Counted from the stretch's first letter, positions 15,166-23,816 are shown. The stretch is 42,726 nucleotides of DNA from an uncultured Fibrobacter sp. (GCF_900316465.1 NZ_ONDD01000021.1:1-42726), one strand, 5' to 3'. Program-made: numbers and translations. The notes: a model not told the origin generated them from the sequence alone.

Positions 15166-15192
15166 AAAAAGATTCCGGGTCAAGCCCGGAAT
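15166..15192 (-). terminator. Rho-independent terminator after yggS
   Basis: Arms ATTCCGGG and CCCGGAAT (15172-15179 and 15185-15192) enclose five bases. On the minus strand the stem leads into six T. It ends the lon-yggS transcript and lies about 45 bases before the lemA start codon. Confidence 0.88.
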
Positions 15193-15247
15193 GGAAAAAA
15201 ATAAGGGTCGCGCACGGCAAAATAGCGCGAGAATGACTATTTAGGCG

Positions 15248-16003
15248 TTAAACAGGGTCGTTTACCGGCTTGCTGTAGTCACGTTCGCCAAAGAGGGCCG
15301 TTCCCACGCGAATCATGGTCGAGCCTTCTTCGATGGCGACTTCCAAATCGCCGGTCATACCCATCGAAAGCTGGTCAAAGTTTGCAAACACGCCACCCTT
15401 CGCGAGGAATTTCTGCTGCAGGTTACGGAGGAATGCAAAGCATTCACGGCTGTCTTCGGCGACACCGGTATTCTTGCCGATGGTCATGAGTCCACGGAAA
15501 CGCAGGTGCGGATATGCAGCACCGCGCGATTCCAAATCAGCAAGGAACGCCTCGGCTTCGTGCACATCGAGACCGCTCTTGGTTTCTTCTTCGCCGGCGT
15601 TAATCTGAAAGAGAATATCCAAAATCTTGTTTTGGGCGGCGCAGACTTTTTCGAGTTTTTCAACCGCTTCGACGCTGGCAATAGAATGAATGCAATCAGC
15701 GACAATCGCCGCCTTTTTGAGCTTGTTACTTTGTACAGGGCCAATTACATGGCAACGCACGCGACTGCCATCTTTTGCTGTACGCGGTTCGCTGAATTTG
15801 AGCTCGGCTTCTTGCACGCGGTTTTCACCGAAATCGGTGGCACCGAGCGCAATCGCATTTTCCACAGCTTCTGCCGGGTGAAACTTGCTCACCCACACAA
15901 GCTTTACCGAGTCGCGGCTACGGCCCGCAATCTTGCAGGCTTCCGCAATCCTTGCTTCGAGAGCAGCAAGGTGCTCACGCATTTCATCAAGTGTGAATTC
16001 CAT
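15248..16003 (-). CDS. yggS: YggS family pyridoxal-phosphate homeostasis protein (PLPBP, 251 aa)
   Basis: This is a fold-type III PLP-binding protein. The motif LVWVSKFHPAE holds the cofactor lysine K40. FGENRVQEA, HVIGPVQSNK, QINAGEEETKSGL and LSMGMTGDLEVAIEEGSTMI are all hallmarks of the YggS/PROSC family. It has no known enzyme activity and buffers free PLP and amino-acid balance. It overlaps the end of lon by one base (TAATG) and is the last gene of that operon. The family match is firm. Confidence 0.96.
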   Translation of the reverse strand: MEFTLDEMREHLAALEARIAEACKIAGRSRDSVKLVWVSKFHPAEAVENAIALGATDFGENRVQEAELKFSEPRTAKDGSRVRCHVIGPVQSNKLKKAAIVADCIHSIASVEAVEKLEKVCAAQNKILDILFQINAGEEETKSGLDVHEAEAFLADLESRGAAYPHLRFRGLMTIGKNTGVAEDSRECFAFLRNLQQKFLAKGGVFANFDQLSMGMTGDLEVAIEEGSTMIRVGTALFGERDYSKPVNDPV

Positions 16004-18357
16004 TACTTCTTTTCTTTTTTCGCAGAGTCTGTTTTCGATTCCTTGAACAGCACCTTGATAATTTCGTCAATGTGCTTGTGCGTAAAAATCTTGAGGCCTT
16101 TCTTTGCAGGCGCCGGAAGTTCGTTCACGTCCTTCTGGTTCTGCGCCGGGAGTCGCAAGGTCTTTACGCCGGCCTGGAGGGCAGCAAGCGCCTTTTCGTT
16201 CAAGCCACCAATCGCAAGGCATGCACCCGTCAGGCTCACTTCACCGGTGAATGCAATTTCGGGCGAAACAGGCTGCTTGGTAAAGGCAGAGAGCAAACAG
16301 AGTGTAAGGGCAATACCAGCCGAGGGGCCATCTTTGGGCACAGCGCCTTCGGGCACGTGAATATGGATATCGGTCTTTTTCACGATATTCGGGTCAATGC
16401 CAAAGCGGCTCAAGCGTTCGCGAACAAGGCTGAGTGCAATCTGCGCCGATTCCTTCATCACGTCGCCAAGCTTACCCGTCATCAAAAGTGTTCCCTTGCC
16501 AGGCAAGAGCATGCATTCAATCGGCAAGATTTCGCCACCGACACTTGTCCATGCAAGGCCCACGATAACACCCGGGCGGCCTGCAGCAGGCAGCTGGTTG
16601 TCGAGGTAACGCGGAGCGCCCAGGTAATCTTGCAAAGTCTTTTCCGTCACTTCGGTCGTATACTTCTTGCCCATCACCTTATCTTTTGCACGGTGACGCA
16701 CCACATTTTCAAGAGTACGTTCCAATTCGCGCACGCCCGCTTCACGCGTCCATTCGCGAATCACCTTCGAAATAATGCCGTCGTCAAAAGCGACATCCTT
16801 GCCGTTTTCAATACCGGTGCGTTCACAAATGCGCGGCACCAAGTACTTGCTTGCAATCTGCAGTTTTTCGTGCGGATAGTAACCGGGCAGGCGAACCATC
16901 TCTAAACGGTCGCGCAAGGCTTCGGGAATTTCGGCTTCGCTATTTGCGGTCGCAATAAACAGCACGCGGCTAAGGTCGAGGCCCACTTCCATAAAGTGGT
17001 CGGTAAAGTCGTGGTTCTGCTCGGGGTCCAAAACTTCGAGCATGGCGCTGGCCGGGTCTCCGCGGAAGTCGCTTGCCATCTTGTCGATTTCGTCAAGCAA
17101 GATAATCGGGTTCATGCACTTGGCACGGCGAAGCGCCTGAATAAAGCGGCCCGGCATGGCACCAATGTAAGTGCGGCGGTGACCACGAATTTCAGCTTCG
17201 TCACGCACGCCACCCAGAGTAATGCGCACAAAGTTACGCTGCATGGCATTCGCAATCGATTCCACAAGCGTCGTCTTACCCACGCCCGGAGGACCAACCA
17301 AGCAAAGAATCGGAGCACGGCGTTCAGTACCCGTAAGTTTCAAGACCGCCACGTATTCCATAATGCGTTCCTTGACCTTGTCGAGGCCAAAGTGCTTGGA
17401 ATCAAGTTCGCTCTTCACCTTTTTCATGTTGAGCACGGTGTCGGTGTATTCGCCATACGGGAGCGTCAGGAACCAGTCCAAATAGTTACGGCTCACGGCA
17501 TATTCCGGAGACGTCGGCTGCATCAGCTTCATGCGGCCAATTTCATCTTCAAGCTTTTCTTGAATAGCGGCCGAGAACTTTTTCGCCTTGATTTTCTTGA
17601 GCAGCTGATCCGGCTCCGAAGAATTTCCGTTTTCGCCATCCAGTTCATCTTGCAGCTGGCGAATCTGTTCCGAGATAAACCATTCCTTTTGCTGCTGGGC
17701 CATTTTCTGGCGAACGTTCTGCTGCACCTTGACCATCATGGTGTCGGTATCGGCAGCCACCTGCATAATTTCAATCAGGCGTTCGGCAAGTTCATCGATT
17801 TCGCCAATTTCGAGCAAACGCTGGCGTTCGTCCATCGAAATCTGCAAGAACGGAATCATGCCATAAAAAGCGTTAATCTGGCTATCCATGGTAAACAGGG
17901 CGTCTACCATGCCTTCAGAAATGTTCCTGTGCAGCGAATATTCCTTGAACTGCGTCAGCACCGTTTCAAAACGCGGGCTCTTGTCGGAATTTGTAATCGC
18001 AGGCTTGTGTGCCGAAACGGTCACCATCAAGAAATTGTCCTTGGTGGTAATGGAACGCAAGTCCACCACACAGTCGCCATCGAGCACCACCTTCACGCAA
18101 CCGTTCGGGAAGGGAGTCACATTGCTTACATGCGCCAGAATACCCACCGAGTAAAGGTCGAGCATCGGGTTTTCGATTTCTTCTTGCTCGATATTCTTTT
18201 GAGCCGAAAGAATGATTTGTCCATCGTGCGATTCAGCGTATTCAAGAGCGCGCAAAGAAATATCCCTGCCGACCAAAATGCGGCGGGTCGTGTGCGGAAA
18301 TACAACAGCATCCCTCAGAGGGAGCAACGGATACGTTTTTGAAGTGTCTAAAGCCAT
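16003..18357 (-). CDS. lon: ATP-dependent Lon protease (784 aa)
   Basis: Domains in order: N-terminal substrate-binding domain (about 8-200), coiled coil (about 205-285), AAA+ module with Walker A GPPGVGKT (355-362) and Walker B IILLDEIDKM (about 418-427), and a C-terminal serine/lysine protease with KDGPSAG (S679) and GGLNEKALAAL (K722). Length and both catalytic positions equal those of the E. coli enzyme. Lon degrades misfolded and regulatory proteins in the cytosol. No Shine-Dalgarno is visible before the ATG. A palindrome AAAGATA-G-TATCTTT sits 7 bases upstream. yggS follows with a one-base overlap. Confidence 0.98.
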   Translation of the reverse strand: MALDTSKTYPLLPLRDAVVFPHTTRRILVGRDISLRALEYAESHDGQIILSAQKNIEQEEIENPMLDLYSVGILAHVSNVTPFPNGCVKVVLDGDCVVDLRSITTKDNFLMVTVSAHKPAITNSDKSPRFETVLTQFKEYSLHRNISEGMVDALFTMDSQINAFYGMIPFLQISMDERQRLLEIGEIDELAERLIEIMQVAADTDTMMVKVQQNVRQKMAQQQKEWFISEQIRQLQDELDGENGNSSEPDQLLKKIKAKKFSAAIQEKLEDEIGRMKLMQPTSPEYAVSRNYLDWFLTLPYGEYTDTVLNMKKVKSELDSKHFGLDKVKERIMEYVAVLKLTGTERRAPILCLVGPPGVGKTTLVESIANAMQRNFVRITLGGVRDEAEIRGHRRTYIGAMPGRFIQALRRAKCMNPIILLDEIDKMASDFRGDPASAMLEVLDPEQNHDFTDHFMEVGLDLSRVLFIATANSEAEIPEALRDRLEMVRLPGYYPHEKLQIASKYLVPRICERTGIENGKDVAFDDGIISKVIREWTREAGVRELERTLENVVRHRAKDKVMGKKYTTEVTEKTLQDYLGAPRYLDNQLPAAGRPGVIVGLAWTSVGGEILPIECMLLPGKGTLLMTGKLGDVMKESAQIALSLVRERLSRFGIDPNIVKKTDIHIHVPEGAVPKDGPSAGIALTLCLLSAFTKQPVSPEIAFTGEVSLTGACLAIGGLNEKALAALQAGVKTLRLPAQNQKDVNELPAPAKKGLKIFTHKHIDEIIKVLFKESKTDSAKKEKK

Positions 18358-18364
18358 ACATTAC

Positions 18365-18379
18365 AAAGATAGTATCTTT
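18365..18379 (-). promoter_or_regulatory. Palindrome immediately upstream of lon
   Basis: AAAGATA-G-TATCTTT is a perfect 15-base palindrome ending 7 bases before the lon ATG. It contains TACTAT, a possible -10 box that would put the transcript start within a few bases of the ATG. No good -35 box matches. It is not a CIRCE element. Role unknown. Confidence 0.4.
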
Positions 18380-18417
18380 AAAAAAAAGCCAGTCTGCATT
18401 TAGTTGCAAACTGGCTT
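18380..18417 (-). terminator. Rho-independent terminator after the pectate lyase gene
   Basis: A 13-bp stem with one mismatch (18386-18398 with 18405-18417, core AGCCAGT/ACTGGCT) closes on a 6-base loop. On the minus strand it runs into eight T. It separates the pectate lyase gene from lon and lies only about 20 bases past the lyase stop. Confidence 0.88.
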
Positions 18418-18437
18418 TTGGTTTGGTTAGGAAGTCA

Positions 18438-20198
18438 CTATCGAATTCGAACAGTGTGGCTCTCGGAGCCCACGCGCACCAGGTAGCCGCCAGCGCCGGG
18501 GAGCGGCACTACCAGCTGATTGCCAGTCGCAATGGTCTTGCGAATCAAGCGGCCCTGCATATCGAACACCGTAACAGGCTTTGCGTTTGCGCCTTGAATC
18601 AGCAAGTCGCGGCCCGAGACAGAAAGGTTGATGCGAGCAGCAGTCACGGCCACAAAGCCAGTCGAAGTTTCGCTGCTCGAAGAAAGTTCTGCTGTTTGCG
18701 AAGAACTGGAGGCGACTGTTTCGCTGGAACTAGAAGCGACGCTGCTACTAGACTTCGGTTCGGTATTGCCGTTGCCCGTCACGGTAATCGTTCCGCTCTT
18801 GGATGCATTCTTGGAAGCACCCGTTGTCGTCACGGTGAATTTGTATGCGCCCGGTGCAGCTGTAGAAGCGACCGTTCCCGAAATGTAGTAGTCAAGACCC
18901 TTGAGCGTACCCGTCACACCCTGCGGAAGGCCCGTTACGGTGGCACCTGTTGCGCCTTCAATCGTGTAGTAGAATTCCACGATAGAGGCACCTTGGGCAA
19001 CTTCCTGGGTCGCACTTCCCGAGCCGTGCTTGGTGAGGCTAGCCTCGCCCGCGACAGGTGTCTGCGACGAGCTGGACTTGGCAGAAGAACTCGATGCAGG
19101 CACAACGCTGCTGCTGGACTTCGCCTGCGAAGAACTCGACACCACTACGCTAGAAGAAGAAACCGGAGTCACCTGCGAGCTACCCGGAGCCGGGAGCGTT
19201 GGGCCAGCGTAAGCCTGGATGGAATCACGGAGCGCGTAAGCTTTTGCCTGATTACTCACATCGGTAACGCTCATTTTGTATGGCGGCGTGAATGCGGTTC
19301 CTTGGCCTGTTGTGTTGCCAGAGGTCTTTTCGTAATAGTTGTTAATCATCGAAACTTTGGCATCTTCTTTGGACTGATTGTTGTAATCCAAAGGATTTTT
19401 TACACCAATGAACACATTGCTTTCGACACGGATGTTTGCCTTCATGCCGGCACGAACGCAATAGCTTGCGGCAGAGCTTGTGTAGAGGTTGTTAACCACA
19501 TGAACCTGGCCAAATCTCACGCGGGGCATACGTTCCTTTACACCATCACCCCACCAGTTGTGGTGCACGGTAATCTTCAAGGCGTTAGCATCTGCAGTTT
19601 TTGAATCACTATTGCCGAAAAGATTGGAAAATTGATGGTTCTTGGATTTGGACGTATAGGTAAACTTGCTCCACGAGACTGTAATATAATCAGACTGGTT
19701 TACAATGTCCATGTTGCCGTCGTGCCCGTCGTAGACATGAACATGGTCAATCCAAATGTTTTTTGCTTCATGGTTTATTTGCAAGCAGTCTTCATCATCT
19801 TCATCGACCGCACCAACACCTTGCACAGAAATGTTTCGAACAATCACGTTCTTGGAGCCGGAAATCTTGATACCGCTTCCTTTGGACGGCTGAGTGATTG
19901 TGACTCCAGGATAGCCGTAAAGGGTAACGTTGCTACCGACTTCCACGGTACCTGCATAAGTACCAGGCTTGATGTAGATTGTTTTGTTACCCGCTTTGGC
20001 GTAGCTTTTAAGATCGCTGACGTTGTCAACGGTGACTGTGCCGTAATTGGCTCCGCCAGTGGTGCTGCCGTTTTGGGTCGCCCAGCCCGTCAGCGGAAAA
20101 TCAGGTGACGTGGCCGCAATCGCGGAAGTTGCGAGGGCTGCGCCCAATGCTGCGCCTACGACAAGAGTTCTAGACCAGTTTTTTTGTGATTTAACCAT
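18438..20198 (-). CDS. Secreted pectate lyase, polysaccharide lyase family 1 (586 aa)
   Basis: The start at 20198 leaves 9 bases after AGGG, whereas the ATG at 20207 abuts it. A signal peptide (to about residue 29, SAIA-AT) leads into a right-handed beta-helix PL1 domain (about 30-335). Its motifs are IWIDHVHVYDGHDG (148-161), the calcium-site region MDIVNQSDYITVSWSKF, and RMPRVRFGQVHVVNNLY (223-239) with the catalytic arginine. It cleaves polygalacturonate by beta-elimination. Poly-Ser linkers (about 346-385, 482-515) flank a beta-sandwich module. The last 75 residues (VTVFDMQGRLIRK, GGYLVRVGSESHTVRIR) form a sorting-like C-terminal domain of the type IX kind. Monocistronic. Confidence 0.93.
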   Translation of the reverse strand: MVKSQKNWSRTLVVGAALGAALATSAIAATSPDFPLTGWATQNGSTTGGANYGTVTVDNVSDLKSYAKAGNKTIYIKPGTYAGTVEVGSNVTLYGYPGVTITQPSKGSGIKISGSKNVIVRNISVQGVGAVDEDDEDCLQINHEAKNIWIDHVHVYDGHDGNMDIVNQSDYITVSWSKFTYTSKSKNHQFSNLFGNSDSKTADANALKITVHHNWWGDGVKERMPRVRFGQVHVVNNLYTSSAASYCVRAGMKANIRVESNVFIGVKNPLDYNNQSKEDAKVSMINNYYEKTSGNTTGQGTAFTPPYKMSVTDVSNQAKAYALRDSIQAYAGPTLPAPGSSQVTPVSSSSVVVSSSSQAKSSSSVVPASSSSAKSSSSQTPVAGEASLTKHGSGSATQEVAQGASIVEFYYTIEGATGATVTGLPQGVTGTLKGLDYYISGTVASTAAPGAYKFTVTTTGASKNASKSGTITVTGNGNTEPKSSSSVASSSSETVASSSSQTAELSSSSETSTGFVAVTAARINLSVSGRDLLIQGANAKPVTVFDMQGRLIRKTIATGNQLVVPLPGAGGYLVRVGSESHTVRIR

Positions 20199-20265
20199 AT
20201 CAACCATCCCTTATTTTGACATTTCAAGCCACCACGCCTGAAAATGTTCTCAAATTTCTTCTCAA

Positions 20266-20294
20266 AATTTATAATCAAAATGACCAAAAGTCAA
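20266..20294 (-). promoter_or_regulatory. Probable promoter of the pectate lyase gene
   Basis: The minus strand has TTGACT (20289-20294) followed by TATAAA at 15 bases (20268-20273) or TAAATT at 17 bases (20266-20271). The leader would be about 60 bases and would include two TCTCAAA repeats. Confidence 0.5.
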
Positions 20295-20350
20295 TAGATA
20301 TCTCAAAAATAAAATGCACTTTTTTCGCTATTCTAGTGCATAAAACAAGA

Positions 20351-20382
20351 AAATGGCGATTTTGAGTAAAAATCGCCATTTC
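20351..20382 (-). terminator. Rho-independent terminator after clpX
   Basis: A long perfect stem AAATGGCGATTTT / AAAATCGCCATTT closes on a short loop. On the minus strand it leads into TTTTCTTGTTTT. It ends the tig-clpP-clpX transcript about 35 bases past the clpX stop. The stem is symmetrical enough to work weakly on the other strand too. Confidence 0.85.
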
Positions 20383-20415
20383 TAAAATGTTCTCAAAAAT
20401 ATATTTTACAATTAG

Positions 20416-21729
20416 CTACGAAGCCTTTTTGCGGGTTTTCTTTGCCGTTTCGGCACCGGCATCGAGAGCGACCGTCTTGTCGGCAGTCTTCTTTTCGGGG
20501 GCCTTGAGACCGTTCTTCACGATTTCAGCGGTCACCACGAATTCCTTGTTGCCAGAACCCGGCATATCGAACATGGCCTTCTGCAAGGTCTTTTCCATCA
20601 CAGAGCGGAGCCCGCGAGCACCTGTCTTGCGGACCATCGTTTCGCGGACAATTTCCCTGAGGGCATCGTCTTCAAACTTGAGCTCAATTCCGTCCATTTC
20701 AAACAAGCTCTTGTACTGCTTCACAAGGGCGTTCTTCGGCTGGGTCAGAATATTCAGGAGCGCCGCTTCATCAAGTTCTTCGAGGGCGACAGCCACAGGC
20801 AAGCGGCCCACGATTTCAGGAATAAGACCGAACTGAATCAGGTCATCGGGTTCCAAGAGCTTGAAGAGTTCGCTGAGCGAATTTTCTTCGGCGCTACGGA
20901 TATCGGCGCCAAAGCCCATGCCACCCGTATTCACGCGGCGAGAAATAATCTTGTCCAGCGTTTCGAAGGCGCCACCGCAAATGAACAAGATGTTCTTGGT
21001 ATTCACCTGCACCAGCGGCTGTTCCGGATGCTTACGGCCACCCTTCGGCGGAACTGCAGCAACCGTACCTTCCAGAAGCTTCAAAAGACCCTGCTGCACG
21101 CCTTCGCCACTTACGTCGCGAGTAATGGAGGGGTTCGCCGTCTTGCGGGCAATTTTATCAATTTCATCGATAAAGATAATACCGCGTTCGGCGCGGGCCA
21201 CATCGTAGTCAGCGGCCTGCAACAGGCGCACGATAATGCTGTCCACGTCTTCGCCCACATAACCCGCTTCAGTCAGCACGGTAGCGTCGGCAATAGTAAA
21301 GGGCACATCCAGGAAGCGCGCCATGGTCTGAGCCAAGAGCGTCTTGCCCGAACCAGTCGGGCCCACCAACAGCAAGTTCGATTTTTCGACTTCTTGCGCA
21401 TCGGGGTGAGCCTGTTTGTAGCGCAGGCGCTTGTAGTGGTTATAGACAGCCACAGAAAGGGCAGTCTTCGCCTGGTCCTGGCCAATCACGTATTCGTCCA
21501 GGTGCGCCTTGATTTCGGTCGGGAGCGGGAGCGGTTTCGACGAAGCCTCGGCAGCAGCAGTTTCCTGCTTTGCACGCATGCGGTCTTCTTCGATAATGCG
21601 ATGACACATCGCAACGCAGTCGCTACAAATCTGAACGCCTGCGCCCGTAATCATCTTCTCGACGCGTTCTGCGGGCTTGCCGCAGAAACTACACGTAACC
21701 GTCGGGTGATTTTTCCCGCTACGATACAT
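20416..21729 (-). CDS. clpX: ATP-dependent Clp protease ATP-binding subunit ClpX (437 aa)
   Basis: The N-terminal zinc-binding domain has C13-x2-C16 and C35-x2-C38. The AAA+ core has Walker A GPTGSGKT (123-130), the GYVG pore loop (156-159), Walker B GIIFIDEIDKI, the RKH pore loop in GGRKHPEQP and the ClpP-binding loop LIPEIVGRLP region. ClpX unfolds tagged substrates and feeds them to ClpP. The C-terminus carries a Lys/Ala-rich tail of about 25 residues. Its ATG overlaps the stop of clpP by one base (TAATG), so the two subunits are probably made in step. Confidence 0.98.
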   Translation of the reverse strand: MYRSGKNHPTVTCSFCGKPAERVEKMITGAGVQICSDCVAMCHRIIEEDRMRAKQETAAAEASSKPLPLPTEIKAHLDEYVIGQDQAKTALSVAVYNHYKRLRYKQAHPDAQEVEKSNLLLVGPTGSGKTLLAQTMARFLDVPFTIADATVLTEAGYVGEDVDSIIVRLLQAADYDVARAERGIIFIDEIDKIARKTANPSITRDVSGEGVQQGLLKLLEGTVAAVPPKGGRKHPEQPLVQVNTKNILFICGGAFETLDKIISRRVNTGGMGFGADIRSAEENSLSELFKLLEPDDLIQFGLIPEIVGRLPVAVALEELDEAALLNILTQPKNALVKQYKSLFEMDGIELKFEDDALREIVRETMVRKTGARGLRSVMEKTLQKAMFDMPGSGNKEFVVTAEIVKNGLKAPEKKTADKTVALDAGAETAKKTRKKAS

Positions 21730-22319
21730 TAAATGCCCTCTTTACGCGGAACAAAGATTTCATCGATGACACCGAAGGCCTTTGCTTCTTCGGGGCCCAT
21801 ATAGAAATCGCGGTCGGTCTTTTCACGGACTTCGTCAATCGACTTGCCGGTATGCTTGGCAACGATTTCGGCCAAGGTTTCCTTGGTGCGCACGATTTCT
21901 TTTGCGGTAATCTGGATATCGGTCGACTGACCGGTAGCAGCGCCAGACGGCTGGTGAAGCATAATGCGGGAGTGCGGGAGCGCATAACGCTTGCCCTTGG
22001 TACCTGCCGCAAGCAACACTGCAGCCATCGAAGCACAGTTACCAATGCAGATGGTCGCAATGTTCGGGCGAACATGCTGCATGGTGTCATAAATGGCAAG
22101 CCCTGCCGACACATAACCACCCGGGCTGTTGATGTACAGCGTGATATCCTTTTCCGGATTCTCGTATTCAAGGAAAATCAACTGGGCCATGACGTTGTTT
22201 GCCACTTCGTCGTTAATCGGAGTGCCCAAAAAGATAATGCGTTCCTTAAGGAGACGGGAATAGATATCGTAGGCGCGTTCACCGCGTCCGGTGGTCTCAA
22301 TGACGGTAGGGATGATCAT
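21729..22319 (-). CDS. clpP: ATP-dependent Clp protease proteolytic subunit ClpP (196 aa)
   Basis: All catalytic residues are present at standard positions: S97 in GNCASMAAVLLAAG, H122 in MLHQPSG and D171 in DRDFYMG. The start MIIPTVIETTGRGERAYDIY is typical, with no long propeptide. ClpP forms the 14-subunit chamber that degrades proteins unfolded by ClpX. The residues before the catalytic serine are Asn-Cys-Ala rather than the common Gln/Met-Ala-Ala. It is the middle gene of tig-clpP-clpX, 12 bases after tig. Confidence 0.98.
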   Translation of the reverse strand: MIIPTVIETTGRGERAYDIYSRLLKERIIFLGTPINDEVANNVMAQLIFLEYENPEKDITLYINSPGGYVSAGLAIYDTMQHVRPNIATICIGNCASMAAVLLAAGTKGKRYALPHSRIMLHQPSGAATGQSTDIQITAKEIVRTKETLAEIVAKHTGKSIDEVREKTDRDFYMGPEEAKAFGVIDEIFVPRKEGI

Positions 22320-22331
22320 TCAGTATACCTC

Positions 22332-23591
22332 TTACTTGTTTTCTTCAGCAGCCGGGCGGACACCGACGATGAAATCGGCAGCCATCTGGATACGGAGTTC
22401 GTCGCGGAGCTGGTTGATACGGCCGGACTGACGGAAGTGGCCCTTGAGGGTTTCGAAGTCCACGTGGTAAGCGTCAGCCATCTGCTTCAGGCGAGCGTCA
22501 ACGTCAGCCTGAGCCGGCTTGATCTTTTCCTTGGTAGCGATGAAGTCGAGAATGCGGTGCTTCTTGATTTCACGGATAGCTTCCGGAGTGAGGCCGTTCA
22601 GCTGTTCTTCGGTCGGTTCCACCACGTCCTTTTCGCTCTGGGCGTTGCGGTTCAGCGTCCACTTGATGAGGTCATAGACGCGAGCCTTCGGCACTTCGAA
22701 CGGGTTGGCTTCGATAATCTTGTCGATAGCTTCGTTGATAGCCTTGTTCTTGGCGCTGTCCTGCTTCTGGTTAGCGAGGCCTTCGGCGAGGTTGTTCTTC
22801 AGGTCTTCGACATCCTTCACGCCAATCTGCTTGCAGAATTCTTCGTCCATGGTCGGCGGAACAATTTCGCGCACGTCGGTGATTTCGACCTTGAACTGGG
22901 CGGTCTTGCCGCGATAACGTTCGTCCTTGTGGTCATCCGGGTACTTGAAGTTGATTTCCTTGGTTTCGCCGGCAGAAGCGCCCGTGAGGCCTTCATCGAA
23001 TCCCGGAGAGGCAGATTCGCCGAGGAGAGAACGGAATTCCTTGTTTTCCGGGAGTTCCTGCTTTTCGCCGTCGATCACGACTTCGATGTAGTTACCGACC
23101 ACGACGTCGCCCTTCTTGGCAGCGCGGTCCACATGTTCGTCCTTGCTCCACATCTGAATCAAGCGGTCGTATTCGGCCTTGACTTCTTCTTCGTGAACGG
23201 CGGTTTCCGGAACGGTGATACCCGTGTCAGCATAGCCCTTGATGTCGATTTCCGGGTCCATTTCGACTTCGACCTTCAGTGCGATGTCGTTAGACTTGTC
23301 ATCCTTGAAGTCCACAACCTTCATGGAGCCAACCGGAATGATGTTTGCGTTCTTGAGCGCTTCCTGAACGAGCTTGTTCACGACTTCGTCCACAGCTTCA
23401 TGGCGAATGGCGTCGCCAAACTGCTTGAGGATCATGGCCTTCGGCACCATGCCCTGACGGAAACCCTTCATGGACACCTGCTTCTTGTACTGGCCCAGTT
23501 TCTTTTCGAAGGGGGCAGTGAGGTCTGCCTGCGGGATGGTGATTTCGAGGGTGCGCACGGTTGCGCTTGTTTCTTTGATTTCTACGCTCAT
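22332..23591 (-). CDS. tig: Trigger factor, ribosome-associated chaperone and peptidyl-prolyl isomerase (419 aa)
   Basis: The N-terminal ribosome-binding domain has the signature GFRQGMVPK (43-51, E. coli GFRKGKVP). A central FKBP-type isomerase domain follows (about 150-240, AKKGDVVVGNY to YRGKTAQFKVEI), then the helical C-terminal arms. Trigger factor meets nascent chains at the ribosome exit. Length is a little under the E. coli protein (432). It is followed by clpP and clpX, the classic order. A tRNA-Leu gene lies 38 bases upstream on the same strand and is probably cotranscribed. Confidence 0.97.
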   Translation of the reverse strand: MSVEIKETSATVRTLEITIPQADLTAPFEKKLGQYKKQVSMKGFRQGMVPKAMILKQFGDAIRHEAVDEVVNKLVQEALKNANIIPVGSMKVVDFKDDKSNDIALKVEVEMDPEIDIKGYADTGITVPETAVHEEEVKAEYDRLIQMWSKDEHVDRAAKKGDVVVGNYIEVVIDGEKQELPENKEFRSLLGESASPGFDEGLTGASAGETKEINFKYPDDHKDERYRGKTAQFKVEITDVREIVPPTMDEEFCKQIGVKDVEDLKNNLAEGLANQKQDSAKNKAINEAIDKIIEANPFEVPKARVYDLIKWTLNRNAQSEKDVVEPTEEQLNGLTPEAIREIKKHRILDFIATKEKIKPAQADVDARLKQMADAYHVDFETLKGHFRQSGRINQLRDELRIQMAADFIVGVRPAAEENK

Positions 23592-23629
23592 ATGAACTCC
23601 GAGAGTCTGTTAAAAAGTATTGAAAAACA

Positions 23630-23709
23630 TGCGAGAGGAGGGAGTCGAACCCTCACACCGAAGTGCCAGATCCTAAGTCTGGTGCGTCTGCCAATTCCGC
23701 CACTCTCGC
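23630..23709 (-). tRNA. tRNA-Leu (anticodon TAG)
   Basis: This is a class II cloverleaf with acceptor GCGAGAG/CTCTCGC, D-arm with GGCAGACGC, anticodon stem CCAGA/TCTGG around CTTAGGA (anticodon TAG, reading CUA), a variable arm CACTTCGGTG and T-arm GAGGG/CCCTC. The discriminator is A. CCA is not encoded. It lies directly upstream of tig. Confidence 0.97.
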
Positions 23710-23765
23710 GATTTTGCACCCAAAGATACAAAATTTTTCATTTACCGATACCTCCATTCACCTTA

Positions 23766-23793
23766 TTTATCGTTAGGAAGGGCGATTTTGCAA
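23766..23793 (-). promoter_or_regulatory. Possible promoter of tRNA-Leu/tig
   Basis: The minus strand has TTGCAA (23788-23793) and GATAAA (23766-23771) at 16-base spacing. This would place the start about 45 bases before the tRNA, like the leader of the other tRNA operon here. The boxes are only moderate matches. Confidence 0.35.
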
Positions 23794-23816
23794 AAGAAAG
23801 ATGCTAATTTTTAGTC

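Larger units (their letters stand above)
20241..20397. repeat. Direct repeats AAAATGTTCTCAAA around the pectate lyase promoter
   Basis: Two identical 14-base copies lie at 20241-20254 and 20384-20397. Shorter TCTCAAAA cores occur at 20260-20267 and 20301-20308. All are in the same orientation, around the probable pectate lyase promoter and the clpX terminator. They could be sites for a regulator of the lyase gene; that is inference. Confidence 0.5.

Noticed and set aside
15160..15192. TTGACC inside the yggS terminator as a -35 box for lemA
   Set aside because: No acceptable -10 box lies at 16-18 bases; the TATATA-like sequence is too close.
16996..18342. A 448-codon plus-strand open frame opposite lon
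   Set aside because: It lies wholly within lon, has no promoter or ribosome site, and its composition (many His, Arg and Asn) is that of an antisense shadow.
18339..19604. A 421-codon plus-strand open frame opposite the pectate lyase
   Set aside because: The lyase motifs on the minus strand are unambiguous. The plus translation is Arg/Cys/His-rich without pattern.
21852..23807. A 651-codon open frame on the plus strand opposite clpP and tig
   Set aside because: It is the mirror of strongly biased codons in two certain genes on the other strand. Its translation has no domain, is His/Phe/Val-rich as antisense frames are, and crosses a tRNA gene.
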